Of a DNA stretch of 64,000 bases, positions 9,450-17,305 are shown piece after piece. A program made the position numbers and the translations under genes. Under the pieces are notes generated by a model. The model saw only the letters and a list, made by a program, of their open reading frames with translations. It was not told the DNA's origin and did not search any database. Numbering within the stretch: position 1 is the first letter of the stretch; each line of letters starts with the position of its first letter. This stretch comes from Caballeronia sordidicola (GTDB lineage Bacteria; Pseudomonadota; Gammaproteobacteria; Burkholderiales; Burkholderiaceae), in contig NZ_JNFG01000008.1 of assembly GCF_000729995.1 (NCBI RefSeq), positions 62,001 through 126,000 on the forward strand. Direction: 5' to 3'.

Positions 9450-10550
9450 CTAAACCAGTTGCTTGAGCAGCGACCTGTCAAACGGCGCGACATCCCAGAA
9501 CCGGCCCTGTTCGATTTTTGCGACCCAATCGGGATCCGCGAGCAATGCGCGTCCGACAGCGACTAGATCGAATTCCCCTTGTTCGAGCCTGCGCTCTAGC
9601 GCATGCAGCGTTGCCGGCTCTACTTTCGAGTCATCCTTCCCGAACAGTCCTGCCAGGAAGTCTGGTCCGTTCAAGCCGACTGAACCAACGGTGATTGTCG
9701 GCACGCCGGTCAGTTTCCTGGCCCATCCCGCCAGATTCAAATCCGACCCCGTGAACTCGGGCTCCCAGTAGCGCCGGGTAGATGCATGGAACAGGTCAAC
9801 GCCAGCTTCGACAAGCGGTGCGAGCAGTTGCTCCAGTTGTTCTGGCGTCTCTGCCAATTTGCTGCCGTAGTCTTGAATACGCCACTGGGAAAACCGGAGG
9901 CTGATCGGAAATGTTGGACCCACCGCAGACCTTACTGCCCTGATAACCTCGGTCGCAAATCGCGAGCGCTTAACGATATCTCCGCCATACGCATCTTCAC
10001 GGCGGTTCGTCCCGCGCCAGAAGAACTCGTCGATGAGATATCCGTGTGCTCCATGTAACTCGACGGCGTCGAAACCAATTTTCTTCGCGGCCGCGGCAGC
10101 AAGGGCAAATGCTTCGATGGTGTCGGCAATGTCCTCGTCGGACATTGCAACCGAGGCTGTCTGGTCCGCGCTCGGCCCTTCGCTTTGCGCGGAAGGGACG
10201 GGCCCTGATCCCATCGGTCGTGCCAAGCCCTGATGCCAAAGCTGAGGAGCTATTTTTCCTCCCGCCAGATGGACTTTTTTTACCACCTTCCGCCAGCCGT
10301 CCAAGCTAGCGGGGTCGTAAAAATTGGGAATGCTTTCGTCATTTGAGGCGGCTGGTCTGCCGATGGTCGTGCCTTCAGTGATGATGAGGCCGACGTCGCC
10401 CGCTGCTCTGCGACGATAGTATTCGGCCACGTCTGGTCCGGGAATGCCGCCCGGACTGAAGCGTCGAGTCATCGGCGCCATCACAATCCGGTTCTTAAGG
10501 ACGAGGGACTTGAGTTCGAAGGGTTTGAGAAGGTTGTGATGCACTGTCAT
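9450..10550 (-). CDS. NADH:flavin oxidoreductase, Old Yellow Enzyme family
   Basis: From the ATG at 10550 this is a 366-residue FMN TIM-barrel enzyme, the usual OYE length. Visible motifs are LKNRIVMAPMTR near the N-terminus, GLIITEGT, KIAPQLWHQG, the substrate-binding pair in FDAVELHGAHGYLIDEFFW, NRREDAYGG and the FMN phosphate site in FDLVAVGRALLADPDW. Relatives reduce activated C=C bonds or nitro compounds with NAD(P)H. The longer frame to 10673 lacks homology. It ends 59 bases from the stop of the convergent exporter and lies downstream of the SDR gene, possibly in one transcript. Confidence 0.9.
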   Translation of the reverse strand: MTVHHNLLKPFELKSLVLKNRIVMAPMTRRFSPGGIPGPDVAEYYRRRAAGDVGLIITEGTTIGRPAASNDESIPNFYDPASLDGWRKVVKKVHLAGGKIAPQLWHQGLARPMGSGPVPSAQSEGPSADQTASVAMSDEDIADTIEAFALAAAAAKKIGFDAVELHGAHGYLIDEFFWRGTNRREDAYGGDIVKRSRFATEVIRAVRSAVGPTFPISLRFSQWRIQDYGSKLAETPEQLEQLLAPLVEAGVDLFHASTRRYWEPEFTGSDLNLAGWARKLTGVPTITVGSVGLNGPDFLAGLFGKDDSKVEPATLHALERRLEQGEFDLVAVGRALLADPDWVAKIEQGRFWDVAPFDRSLLKQLV

Positions 10551-10702
10551 TCCTATTTCAGCTTCCGGATGCGATCTCGCAAACGCTCGATCGCCACGCG
10601 CGTCGAGCTCGTAATACGGCGCTAGTGAAGCGTTGTGATTTTGGTTCGAGATGCAAGCTGCGTAGGAAATCAACGAATTTACGCGCTAGAAGCAATGGCC
10701 CT

Positions 10703-11416
10703 TCAAAGCTGCGAACGCGGTTCACCGAGATAGACTCCGCGCTCTGCCGAGAGGCTGGCTTTGACATATCTGGACGTCTCATCTGCCAATACTTCGTCAG
10801 CGCCCGCCTCGATTGCCGTAAGGATTGTTTCGGCCACTGCCGCGGGAGAGGCCTTTGCCACGTCGATACCGGCAGTCATGTCCGTGTCCATATAACCAAC
10901 ATGCACGCCAACAACCTGGGTTCCTTGAGCGCCCAATTCGTTTCGCAAGCCATTTGTCATTGACCACGCAGCCGCCTTGGTGACGCTGTAGGTGCCGTGC
11001 GGCGGTGCGTTCAGCCAACTCAGAACCGAGAGAATGTTCACCAGGGCACCGCCGCCGTTGCGTGCCAGGATCGGCGCAAACGCACGACTTAGTTCCAGAG
11101 GAGCCAGAACGTTCACTTCGAATTCTGCGCGCAAGGTTGCAGTGGCGTCTGGAGACGTTACCCCGCACCCCAGGTCGATGCCGGCATTGTTGATAAGCAA
11201 AGTGACGTCGGGGCACGCCAGAGCCGCTGCTTGAATATCCTCGGCGCTAGTGACGTCGAGTTTCAACGGTTCTACGCCTTCCAGCTTTAAGGCCGATGGA
11301 TCCCGAGCGCCTGCGTATATTTTGCGCGCGCCCGCTCTTAAGGCAGCGGCTGCGATCGCAAGACCCAGGCCGCGATTGGCTCCGGTAACCAGGATGACAG
11401 AATCTTTGATGATCAT
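10703..11416 (-). CDS. SDR family NAD(P)-dependent oxidoreductase
   Basis: This 237-residue classical short-chain dehydrogenase has the cofactor motif TGANRGLG near residue 12, the NNAG motif in LLINNAGIDLG, a catalytic Ser in NILSVLSW and the YxxxK pair in TYSVTKAA. GAGGAG lies ahead of the ATG at 11416; the longer frame to 11539 has no family sequence. The following minus-strand gene is the OYE enzyme, so the two may act in sequence on a carbonyl or enone compound, which is inference. Confidence 0.9.
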   Translation of the reverse strand: MIIKDSVILVTGANRGLGLAIAAAALRAGARKIYAGARDPSALKLEGVEPLKLDVTSAEDIQAAALACPDVTLLINNAGIDLGCGVTSPDATATLRAEFEVNVLAPLELSRAFAPILARNGGGALVNILSVLSWLNAPPHGTYSVTKAAAWSMTNGLRNELGAQGTQVVGVHVGYMDTDMTAGIDVAKASPAAVAETILTAIEAGADEVLADETSRYVKASLSAERGVYLGEPRSQL

Positions 11417-11662
11417 TTGAGGCTCCTCTTGAGGATGGTTAGCATCGGGTTCGAATCGGTCGCGGCATAACGCTCTGACGCCCGATGGCACTGCAACGTC
11501 ATACGGTCGATACATTAGAGCGCACCTATGTATCTGCACTGTGTCGCAATGTTTTCCAGCAGGACTAATTTGTATCTGAATGGATTGCAGGCTTTATTTG
11601 CACTGCTTTTGGTCATACAGTCATGTGCTATATCTTTTTCAACCCGAACCACGAACATCCCC

Positions 11663-12700
11663 ATGAACACAGAGAAGCTCGAGAATGCCCTGCATGCTTT
11701 TGCACGCGTGCCGCTATTAAATGGTCCGACGATGATTCAGCGTCTTACGCGAATTGAAGAAGTGCTCGGTGCCGAGGGGCACGGAGTGAATCTCTTCGTC
11801 AAACGTGACGACGAGGCGAGTCTTGGCGGCGGTGGCAATAAATTGCGCAAGATTGAATTTCACCTAGGCGCTGCTAAAGCCACTTCCATTGATACTGTCT
11901 TGACAGTGGGTGGGTTGCAATCGAACCATGCGCGACTGACGGCCGCAGCTTGTGCACGTCTGGGACTTACGTGTGAGCTCTTTTTGAGCCGATCCGTGCC
12001 GCGTAACGACGACAATTACGAGCTGAGTGGCAACGTCCTGCTCGATAATATTTTTGGCGCTAATACTCACATCGTGCCAAGCGGTGAAAGCGCGCTCGAA
12101 GCGGCTGAGAAACGTGCCGAACAGCTACGCGCGTTGGAACGTCAAGTGCTGGTCATTCCGACTGGCGGGTCGACGCCACTTGGATGCCTTGGCTACGCCT
12201 CCTGTGCACTGGAGATATCTCATCAAGAGGCTCAACAGGACAAGCCGTTCCGGCAGATCATTGTCCCGAATGGCAGTTCAGGGACACACGCAGGCCTTGC
12301 CGCCGGGTTCACAATGATGGGTCGCGGCGCCCGATCCGTCAGGTCTTTTTCTGTGCTTGCAGACCGGGATGTCACGGCAGACACGACGCTTCGACTGACT
12401 CAGGAAACCTTGCAGTTGCTCGGCCATCCGAACTTGCCTGTTCTGGACGAAATCGATGTTGACGGGGCGTATCGCGGTGACGGATATGGCATCCCCACTA
12501 ACGAGATGATCAGCGCCGTTCAACTGATGGCCGCACAGGAGGGATTGCTCATTGACCCTGTGTATTCCGGCAAAGCATTTGCAGGTTTGCTTGCGGACGT
12601 CCGTCAAGGACGATACGCACCTGGCGACAATCTGCTGTTTGTCATGACGGGCGGCACGCCAGGCCTGTACGCCTATCGCGACGTATTCGCGCAGTCCTGA
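11663..12700 (+). CDS. D-cysteine desulfhydrase / ACC deaminase family PLP enzyme
   Basis: From the ATG at 11663 this is a 345-residue PLP enzyme of fold type II. The PLP lysine sits in GGGGNKLRKIEF; LQSNHARLTAAACARLG and PTGGSTPLGCLGY are typical of the D-cysteine desulfhydrase/ACC deaminase family, and VMTGGTPGLY closes the C-terminus. Substrate choice between D-cysteine, ACC and D-serine cannot be made securely by eye; D-cysteine desulfhydrase is the more likely call. The frame opens at 11528 with a hydrophobic stretch, but that part is outside the family. It is divergent from the SDR gene. Confidence 0.85.
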   Translation: MNTEKLENALHAFARVPLLNGPTMIQRLTRIEEVLGAEGHGVNLFVKRDDEASLGGGGNKLRKIEFHLGAAKATSIDTVLTVGGLQSNHARLTAAACARLGLTCELFLSRSVPRNDDNYELSGNVLLDNIFGANTHIVPSGESALEAAEKRAEQLRALERQVLVIPTGGSTPLGCLGYASCALEISHQEAQQDKPFRQIIVPNGSSGTHAGLAAGFTMMGRGARSVRSFSVLADRDVTADTTLRLTQETLQLLGHPNLPVLDEIDVDGAYRGDGYGIPTNEMISAVQLMAAQEGLLIDPVYSGKAFAGLLADVRQGRYAPGDNLLFVMTGGTPGLYAYRDVFAQS

Positions 12701-12896
12701 TTCGTACCAGCGTCATCCGTTAGAAGAAGCTTGGCTAACAGTGGATCAAGCAGCTCGTACAACCATTTCCTGTGAGATCCTCAAGCATTTCGTTGTTAAG
12801 TATCCGACTCGAAAAATAGCCGCTAATAATAATTCAACTGTAATGTACATTACATAAACGTAACCCATCATGCTCACTTTCCTGGAGAACGTGAGC

Positions 12897-13979
12897 ATGA
12901 AGAAATGCAGTATCAAGCAAGTGCTGTCCATTGTTGCGGTCTCGACCTTTTTGAGTGGCTGCGGCGGCGATAGTCCCGATGTTGCGCCTGCCAAGCATCT
13001 GTTCCTTGAAACACGCGAATTCGACCTGCAAGCGCATCGCGGTGGTCTGGGTCTTGTGGTTGAAAGCACCTTGCAGTCGTTCGCGAGCGGATTGGAAACC
13101 GGAGTGACTACCCTCGAACTCGACACTCAGATTACGAAAGACGGTGTAGCGGTGGTCACGCACGATCGCCAAGTTTCCAAAGGCAAATGTCTGGATACGA
13201 TGCCGGCGACGCCTGGCGATCCTCTATATCCGTACGTAGGACGCTACATAAAAGATCTGACGCTAGCCCAGGTCAAGACGTTGGACTGCGGTTCCCTTGC
13301 GCAAAGCAATTTCCCTCGTCAGAAGCTCATTCCTGGTGTCAGGATACCTACGCTGCGGGAGGTATTTGACCTCGTGAAGTCGTACAAGGCGGACCAGGTC
13401 ATGATGAACATCGAGATAAAGGTAGAAGCGGGTGCACCGTCCGAAACTGCGCCCCGCGAGACGTTTGTCAAAACAGTACTAGACGAGATTCGTGTTTCGG
13501 GACTGACACGCCAGATTACGATTCAGAGCTTCGATTGGGGAGCGTTAATGCTCGTCCACAAAATCGAGCCGGCTCTCCCGATTGTCGCACTGACAAACGG
13601 GCAGCAGTTTCTGCAGGTTGGCGTCCCGGGCGCTTCTCCTTGGCTTGGAGGTATCGATATCGATGATCCTCAATTCGGCGGTGACCTGGTCAAGGCCGCT
13701 GCGTCGTTCGGAGCGAATGCGATTTCGCCGGTTACGGGTGATCCGCAAAACGGTACGTACGGGCAGGCCGGATACGTCCCCTACACGACGCCCGACCTGG
13801 TGTCGCGTGCTCATGCTGCGGGCATGAAAGTTATTCCCTGGACAGTCGACGATGCTGCAACTGCCAACTATCTGATCGACGCGAAGGTGGATGGAATCAT
13901 CACTGATTATCCGGATGTCCTTCGCAATATCATGGCGGAGCGCGGCATGAAGTTGCCTTCACTAGTCGCGAAGCGGTAA
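12897..13979 (+). CDS. Glycerophosphodiester phosphodiesterase lipoprotein
   Basis: The product is 360 residues with a lipoprotein signal ending in FLSGC (Cys22), so it should be membrane-anchored in the envelope. The GDPD domain opens with LQAHRGGLGLVVEST and carries ELDTQITKDGVAVVTHD, which holds the catalytic Glu-Asp and His. NIEIKVE and the closing IPWTVDDAATANYLIDAKVDGIITDYPD are also typical. The enzyme would hydrolyse glycerophosphodiesters to glycerol 3-phosphate. GGAGA lies ahead of the ATG at 12897; the frame opens earlier at 12870. Confidence 0.92.
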   Translation: MKKCSIKQVLSIVAVSTFLSGCGGDSPDVAPAKHLFLETREFDLQAHRGGLGLVVESTLQSFASGLETGVTTLELDTQITKDGVAVVTHDRQVSKGKCLDTMPATPGDPLYPYVGRYIKDLTLAQVKTLDCGSLAQSNFPRQKLIPGVRIPTLREVFDLVKSYKADQVMMNIEIKVEAGAPSETAPRETFVKTVLDEIRVSGLTRQITIQSFDWGALMLVHKIEPALPIVALTNGQQFLQVGVPGASPWLGGIDIDDPQFGGDLVKAAASFGANAISPVTGDPQNGTYGQAGYVPYTTPDLVSRAHAAGMKVIPWTVDDAATANYLIDAKVDGIITDYPDVLRNIMAERGMKLPSLVAKR

Positions 13980-14113
13980 CAGCCGTACGGATGACGCTGT
14001 GCGAGCGTCGATGTTCGCGGCTGCGTTCTGAATATTTTGTAGATGGTCTCGGCGTGCACGATCCCTCGGAAGGGATGGAATCCTCAGGGACGCTCTCGAT
14101 CCCAACCTGAGTG

Positions 14114-14149
14114 CATGGGCTCGTTACGTCGCTTCGAAACGAGCCCATG
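14114..14149. terminator. 12-bp inverted repeat between convergent genes
   Basis: CATGGGCTCGTT and AACGAGCCCATG form a perfect 12-bp stem with a 12-base loop. It lies between the convergent glycerophosphodiesterase and cynS genes, where a shared terminator is expected. There is no T-run, so Rho-independent function is uncertain. Confidence 0.5.
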
Positions 14150-14192
14150 ACAACGTGCGGCGCGCTAAGGCGCGAGCGCGTACCGGTTGTCT

Positions 14193-14663
14193 TTAGAACG
14201 GCTTAGTCGGAAGATATTTGCCGTTAAGGGTGATGATCGCGCGTTCACCGCCGTCGGGGTCCGGTACCTTCTGAATGTCGAGCTTAAAGTTGATCGCGCT
14301 GATGATTCCGTCGCCAAACTTTTCATGGACCAGGGCCTTGAGCGTCGAGCCGTAGATCTGCACCATCTCGTAGAAACGATAGATTGTCGGATCGGTCGGC
14401 ACACCGCCCGGGATGCTCCCGCGTACAGGAATAGTTTGGAGCAGGCGAGCTGCGTCTTCCCCCAGCTCCAGCTTGTCGGCGACAACCGTTGCCGCATGCT
14501 CGGGTAACGGGTGCTGGCCGAGCAGGGCGGCGGTGACGAATGCGAGACCAAGACCGGTACCTTCGTTGATTGCTTCGAACGTCAGATTCTTGCGCATTTT
14601 GGCATCGATGATGACGTCGGTCAGCGCTTCGCGAGCAGTTTGGCTATGTTGTGATTGGTTCAT
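14193..14663 (-). CDS. cynS: Cyanate hydratase (cyanase)
   Basis: This 156-residue protein has the full cyanase layout: an N-terminal helical domain and a C-terminal catalytic domain. The catalytic triad known from the E. coli enzyme is at the same numbers: Arg96 and Glu99 in IYRFYEM, and Ser122 in GIISAINF. It converts cyanate and bicarbonate to ammonia and CO2. GAAGGA precedes the ATG. It follows the carbonic anhydrase gene by 43 bases, the expected cynT-cynS operon, with carbonic anhydrase supplying bicarbonate. No cynR gene is adjacent. Confidence 0.96.
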   Translation of the reverse strand: MNQSQHSQTAREALTDVIIDAKMRKNLTFEAINEGTGLGLAFVTAALLGQHPLPEHAATVVADKLELGEDAARLLQTIPVRGSIPGGVPTDPTIYRFYEMVQIYGSTLKALVHEKFGDGIISAINFKLDIQKVPDPDGGERAIITLNGKYLPTKPF

Positions 14664-14706
14664 GATGGTTCCTTCGAGGTGGTGAGGCCTTTCGGCGCGG
14701 GGGTGT

Positions 14707-15360
14707 TCAGCTTCTGACGCTGGCAGGGGTGGCCGTGACGTCCGGATGTTCCGTGAGTGACACGAATCGATGTGTAGCGCCGTCCAATGCGTTGATTGAG
14801 CCGGTCTCGATGTCGTACACCCAACCATGCAGACTCAGATGCCCTTGGGCCAGTGCACGTGCGACTGAAGGATGGGTTTTGATATTGGCGAGTTGTGCGA
14901 CGACGTTTTCACGGACCATCGAATCGACGCGTTCCTGCTCCGAGGTGAACTCGCGCGCTTCGTTGACGAATTTTGCTGAGTCCGCGTAACGCAGCCAATT
15001 TGCCACGGCTGGCATGTGGTCGAGGCACTTGCAGGTGGCAATGGCTGTCATTGCGCCGCAGTTCGAGTGACCGCAGATCACGATGTCGGTAACATTGAGC
15101 GCCGCGACCGCATATTCAACCGTAGCCGAGACGCCGCCCGGCTCAGGACCGAATGACGGCACGATGTTGCCCGCGTTGCGAATCACGAAGAGATCGCCCG
15201 GCTCGCGCTGCGTCACCAGTTCGGGAACCATGCGGCTGTCAGAGCAGGAAATGAACAATGTTGTAGGGGTTTGGCTGGTGGCAAGTTTTTTAAAAAGCTC
15301 TTTGCGCTCCGGGAAAGCGTCGCGCTGGAATTTCAGAAAACCGTCGATGACATCCTGCAT
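14707..15360 (-). CDS. cynT: Beta-carbonic anhydrase of the cyanate operon
   Basis: The product is 217 residues. The zinc ligands of a beta-class enzyme are visible: Cys39 in FISCSDSRM with Asp41 and Arg43, then His98 and Cys101 in CGHSNCGAM. It interconverts CO2 and bicarbonate, keeping bicarbonate available while cyanase works. The adjacent cynS gene supports the cynT name. The upstream region holds an inverted repeat that may be an operator. No transporter cynX is present. Confidence 0.93.
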   Translation of the reverse strand: MQDVIDGFLKFQRDAFPERKELFKKLATSQTPTTLFISCSDSRMVPELVTQREPGDLFVIRNAGNIVPSFGPEPGGVSATVEYAVAALNVTDIVICGHSNCGAMTAIATCKCLDHMPAVANWLRYADSAKFVNEAREFTSEQERVDSMVRENVVAQLANIKTHPSVARALAQGHLSLHGWVYDIETGSINALDGATHRFVSLTEHPDVTATPASVRS

Positions 15361-15462
15361 GATTTACTCCTATCCGTTGAGGTGACTTGAAACGTGGTCA
15401 AGCGAACTGGTGAGTGAGGAGACAGCTTGTATGGCGTTAATTTCCGCTTCAGCCGGTTAACT

Positions 15463-15504
15463 GATACCTATCACGCACCAGGTGTATTAGATTCATCTGG
15501 TATC
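15463..15504 (-). promoter_or_regulatory. Inverted repeat upstream of cynTS
   Basis: ACCAGGTG and CATCTGGT (7 of 8 paired) face each other over nine bases, framed by GATACC and GGTATC. It lies about 100-145 bases upstream of cynT. It could be a LysR-type (CynR-like) operator, but no such regulator is encoded nearby, so this is tentative. Confidence 0.4.
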
Positions 15505-15607
15505 CTTATTAGATAAAAAATCAGTTACGAAAAATTTCTTTGCCGATGGAGATTTATCGCAACGGTCTTGTGTTCGATGCAATCATGATCTGGCTATAAA
15601 CGAGGAG

Positions 15608-15630
15608 GGTCAAGGTATGCCAAGGTATGA
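15608..15630 (+). repeat. Tandem 10-bp repeat shared with 4222-4244
   Basis: CAAGGTATGC and CAAGGTATGA sit back to back. The element lies 148 bases before the kinase remnant, with another CAAAGTATGA copy at 15709. Only two bases differ from the copy near HK1. Confidence 0.55.
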
Positions 15631-15699
15631 TCCGCGTAAGAATTCGTCGGCCTCGATTAGCCTGTTGAAAGACGGCGCAGAGCGATCCCTTCGCATCAA

Positions 15700-15719
15700 G
15701 GTCGACGCCAAAGTATGAT
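15700..15719 (+). promoter_or_regulatory. CAAAGTATGAT box ahead of the kinase remnant
   Basis: GTCGACGCCAAAGTATGAT matches the boxes ahead of HK1 and HK2. TATGAT could be the -10 hexamer, with TTCGCA about 18 bases upstream as a -35. It probably still drives the response-regulator pair. Confidence 0.5.
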
Positions 15720-15777
15720 TGAAATTTTACTTAAAAATGGGGCATGCTGGGCCACGGTGACTGCCAGGGAGAGCGGC

Positions 15778-15894
15778 GTGCAGAGTGAACTCATCCGCAT
15801 TGTTGATGCGCTGCCTGGATCGGTGTGGACTGCGCGGCTCGATCTTGACATCGGACTTTTCCGTTTCCGTTTCGCTGGAAGAAAGCCACAATGA
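15778..15894 (+). pseudogene. Histidine kinase remnant, internal in-frame deletion
   Basis: A GTG-started 38-codon frame begins VQSELIRIVDALPGSVWTAR, which aligns with the first residues of HK1 (VNSELIRVIDTIPESVWTAL). It then jumps to AGRKPQ and a stop overlapping the next ATG, matching how HK2 ends (TGKAQ, stop overlapping the receiver ATG). Nearly the whole kinase is therefore missing, while start, frame and the 4-base overlap with the regulator survive. It may still act as a translated leader for the regulators. Too short to be a kinase. Confidence 0.75.
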
Positions 15895-16262
15895 CTACGC
15901 AAACACTCGTATCAGTCGTTGACGACGACGAATCGGTGCGTGAGTCGCTGCCGGACCTGCTGAGGGAATGTGGGTTTGCGGTTCAGGCGTTCTCGTCGGC
16001 GAAAGAGTTCTTGTCCTCGGACTATGTCGGCCAGACTCGCTGCCTGATTCTCGACGTCGCGATGCCGGGCATGACCGGGCTCGACCTTCAAAGGGAACTG
16101 ATACTGCGCCGACGGCCCATTCCCATTGTGTTTATTACCGCGAACGCAGACGGATTGGTGCGGTCGCGATTACTGAAGCAGGGGGCAGTCGAATGTCTGT
16201 TCAAGCCATTCAGCGAGGCAGCGCTGCTGTGTGCGCTCGCGGTTGCGCTGAGAGAGAATTGA
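15891..16262 (+). CDS. Single-domain response regulator (receiver only)
   Basis: The product is 123 residues, a lone receiver. The acidic pocket is VVDDDE, the phosphoacceptor is Asp55 in CLILDVAMPG, and the Thr/Lys switch residues are in FITANAD and LFKPFSE. There is no output domain, so it probably acts by phosphotransfer or by competing with the FixJ-type regulator. It closely resembles the receiver at 26144-26515, which sits between HK2 and its FixJ regulator. The ATG overlaps the stop of the kinase remnant. Confidence 0.9.
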   Translation: MTTQTLVSVVDDDESVRESLPDLLRECGFAVQAFSSAKEFLSSDYVGQTRCLILDVAMPGMTGLDLQRELILRRRPIPIVFITANADGLVRSRLLKQGAVECLFKPFSEAALLCALAVALREN

Positions 16263-16272
16263 GGTATCCACC

Positions 16273-16959
16273 ATGCCGTACTATCCCGGGAAACAGCTAA
16301 GTTTTGCGAGGGCAGCTGCCGAGGAATCGGTGACGTCCGCAGTGCCGGTCGTATTCGTCGTCGACGATGACATCTCCGTACGGGAGTCCTTGGAATTACT
16401 GATTCGCAACGCCGGCTGGCAGCCGGAAATATTCTCGTCGGCGCAGGCGTTTTTGTGCCGGCCGCGAGTGCTCGCGCCAAGCTGCTTGATACTGGACGTG
16501 AACCTCCCGGATCTGAGTGGTCTGGACTTGCAGAAACGCTTGGCGGCGGACCGACTCGATATGCCGATCATCTTTATCACGGGCTACGGCGACGTACCGA
16601 TGACGGTGCAGGCAATGAAGGCAGGTGCGGTCGAATTTCTGACGAAGCCTTTCGCTGATGAAGTGCTGCTGGAGGCGATCCGTCAAGCCCTAGGGCGCAG
16701 CGGTGCAGCGCTGGGCGAGGAGGCCCAGGTGCGCATGCTGCAGGCGCGTTACAGGTCACTGACCGGCCGGGAGCGTGAGGTGATGAAACTGGTGGTGAGG
16801 GGACGATTGAACAAGGTGGTCGGCCGCGAACTCGGAATTAGCGAGATTACGGTGAAGGCGCACCGTGGCCGCGTGATGCGCAAGATGGAAGCGGAGTCGT
16901 TGGCGGAGTTGGTCAATATGGGCGCACGACTGGGCCTTACCTCCGCCACGGTGGACTGA
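16273..16959 (+). CDS. FixJ/StyR-type response regulator
   Basis: The product is 228 residues. A receiver with Asp75 (CLILDVNLPD) and FITGYGDVPMTVQAMKAGAVEFLTKPF is joined to a LuxR-type helix-turn-helix (about 160-225): LTGREREVMKLVVRGRLNK, then LGISEITVKAHRGRVMRKM as recognition region. The sequence type is that of TodT/StyR/FixJ transcription activators. It starts 10 bases after the receiver gene. Its own kinase is a remnant, so HK1 or HK2 would have to phosphorylate it. A palindrome of the type bound by this family lies 32 bases after its stop. Confidence 0.9.
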   Translation: MPYYPGKQLSFARAAAEESVTSAVPVVFVVDDDISVRESLELLIRNAGWQPEIFSSAQAFLCRPRVLAPSCLILDVNLPDLSGLDLQKRLAADRLDMPIIFITGYGDVPMTVQAMKAGAVEFLTKPFADEVLLEAIRQALGRSGAALGEEAQVRMLQARYRSLTGREREVMKLVVRGRLNKVVGRELGISEITVKAHRGRVMRKMEAESLAELVNMGARLGLTSATVD

Positions 16960-16990
16960 CTGTTCAACCTTTTGGTCCAAGTATCGACCA

Positions 16991-17005
16991 ATACTATGGT
17001 CTAGG
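16991..17005 (+). promoter_or_regulatory. ACTATGGT palindrome, site 5
   Basis: ATACTATGGTCTAGG matches the dispersed palindrome with the central TATG variant seen also at 342. It lies between the FixJ-type gene and the amide operon leader, about 300 bases before the first transporter gene. Confidence 0.5.
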
Positions 17006-17182
17006 TCGGGTTTCCGACAATCCCGCTGCCCAAGATCATCCGTGAATGCGCCGTGCCCGCGCGGGTCAAGGACTTCATGGATCAACGCGCGGTATTAAGA
17101 GGCGAACCAGACGCGAGATGCCTTGCGGCGCACCACAGGCTGCCGTTGACATTCAAATCTTCGTGCTCTAGCATTAATTCAT

Positions 17183-17269
17183 ATCCCTGATATCCGACAA
17201 CGATGTCCACTCAGGGATGCGGCGTAGAAGCCCCCGACGAACCTATGGTTCGCCGGGGGCTTTTTTTTT
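17183..17269 (+). promoter_or_regulatory. Candidate ANTAR antitermination leader of the amide operon
   Basis: Hairpin 1 pairs ATCCCTGA (17183-17190) with TCAGGGAT (17211-17218). At its tip GAC/GTC closes a six-base loop AACGAT, with A at position 1 and G at position 4, the pattern known for ANTAR protein targets. A short second hairpin closes the six-base loop GTAGAA with GGC/GCC (17221-17232) and uses the 5' arm of the terminator that follows, so the two structures exclude each other. Its loop has G, not A, at position 1. The operon's last gene encodes AmiR, an ANTAR antiterminator. Confidence 0.65.
17228..17269 (+). terminator. Leader terminator ahead of the amide transport operon
   Basis: AGCCCCCG and CGGGGGCT form the base of a roughly 16-bp stem with one A-C mismatch and a three-base loop (TAT), followed by nine T residues. 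This is the strongest intrinsic terminator in the window. It ends 37 bases before the first gene of the operon, which only makes sense as a conditional attenuator. Confidence 0.9.
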
Positions 17270-17305
17270 CTCTTCCTGCTGACTCAAATTCTTCTGGAGT
17301 GACAA

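Noticed and set aside
17140..17270. A guanidine or other metabolite riboswitch ahead of the amide operon
   Set aside because: No ykkC-type conserved core could be matched, while an ANTAR-type hexaloop and an encoded ANTAR protein explain the leader better.
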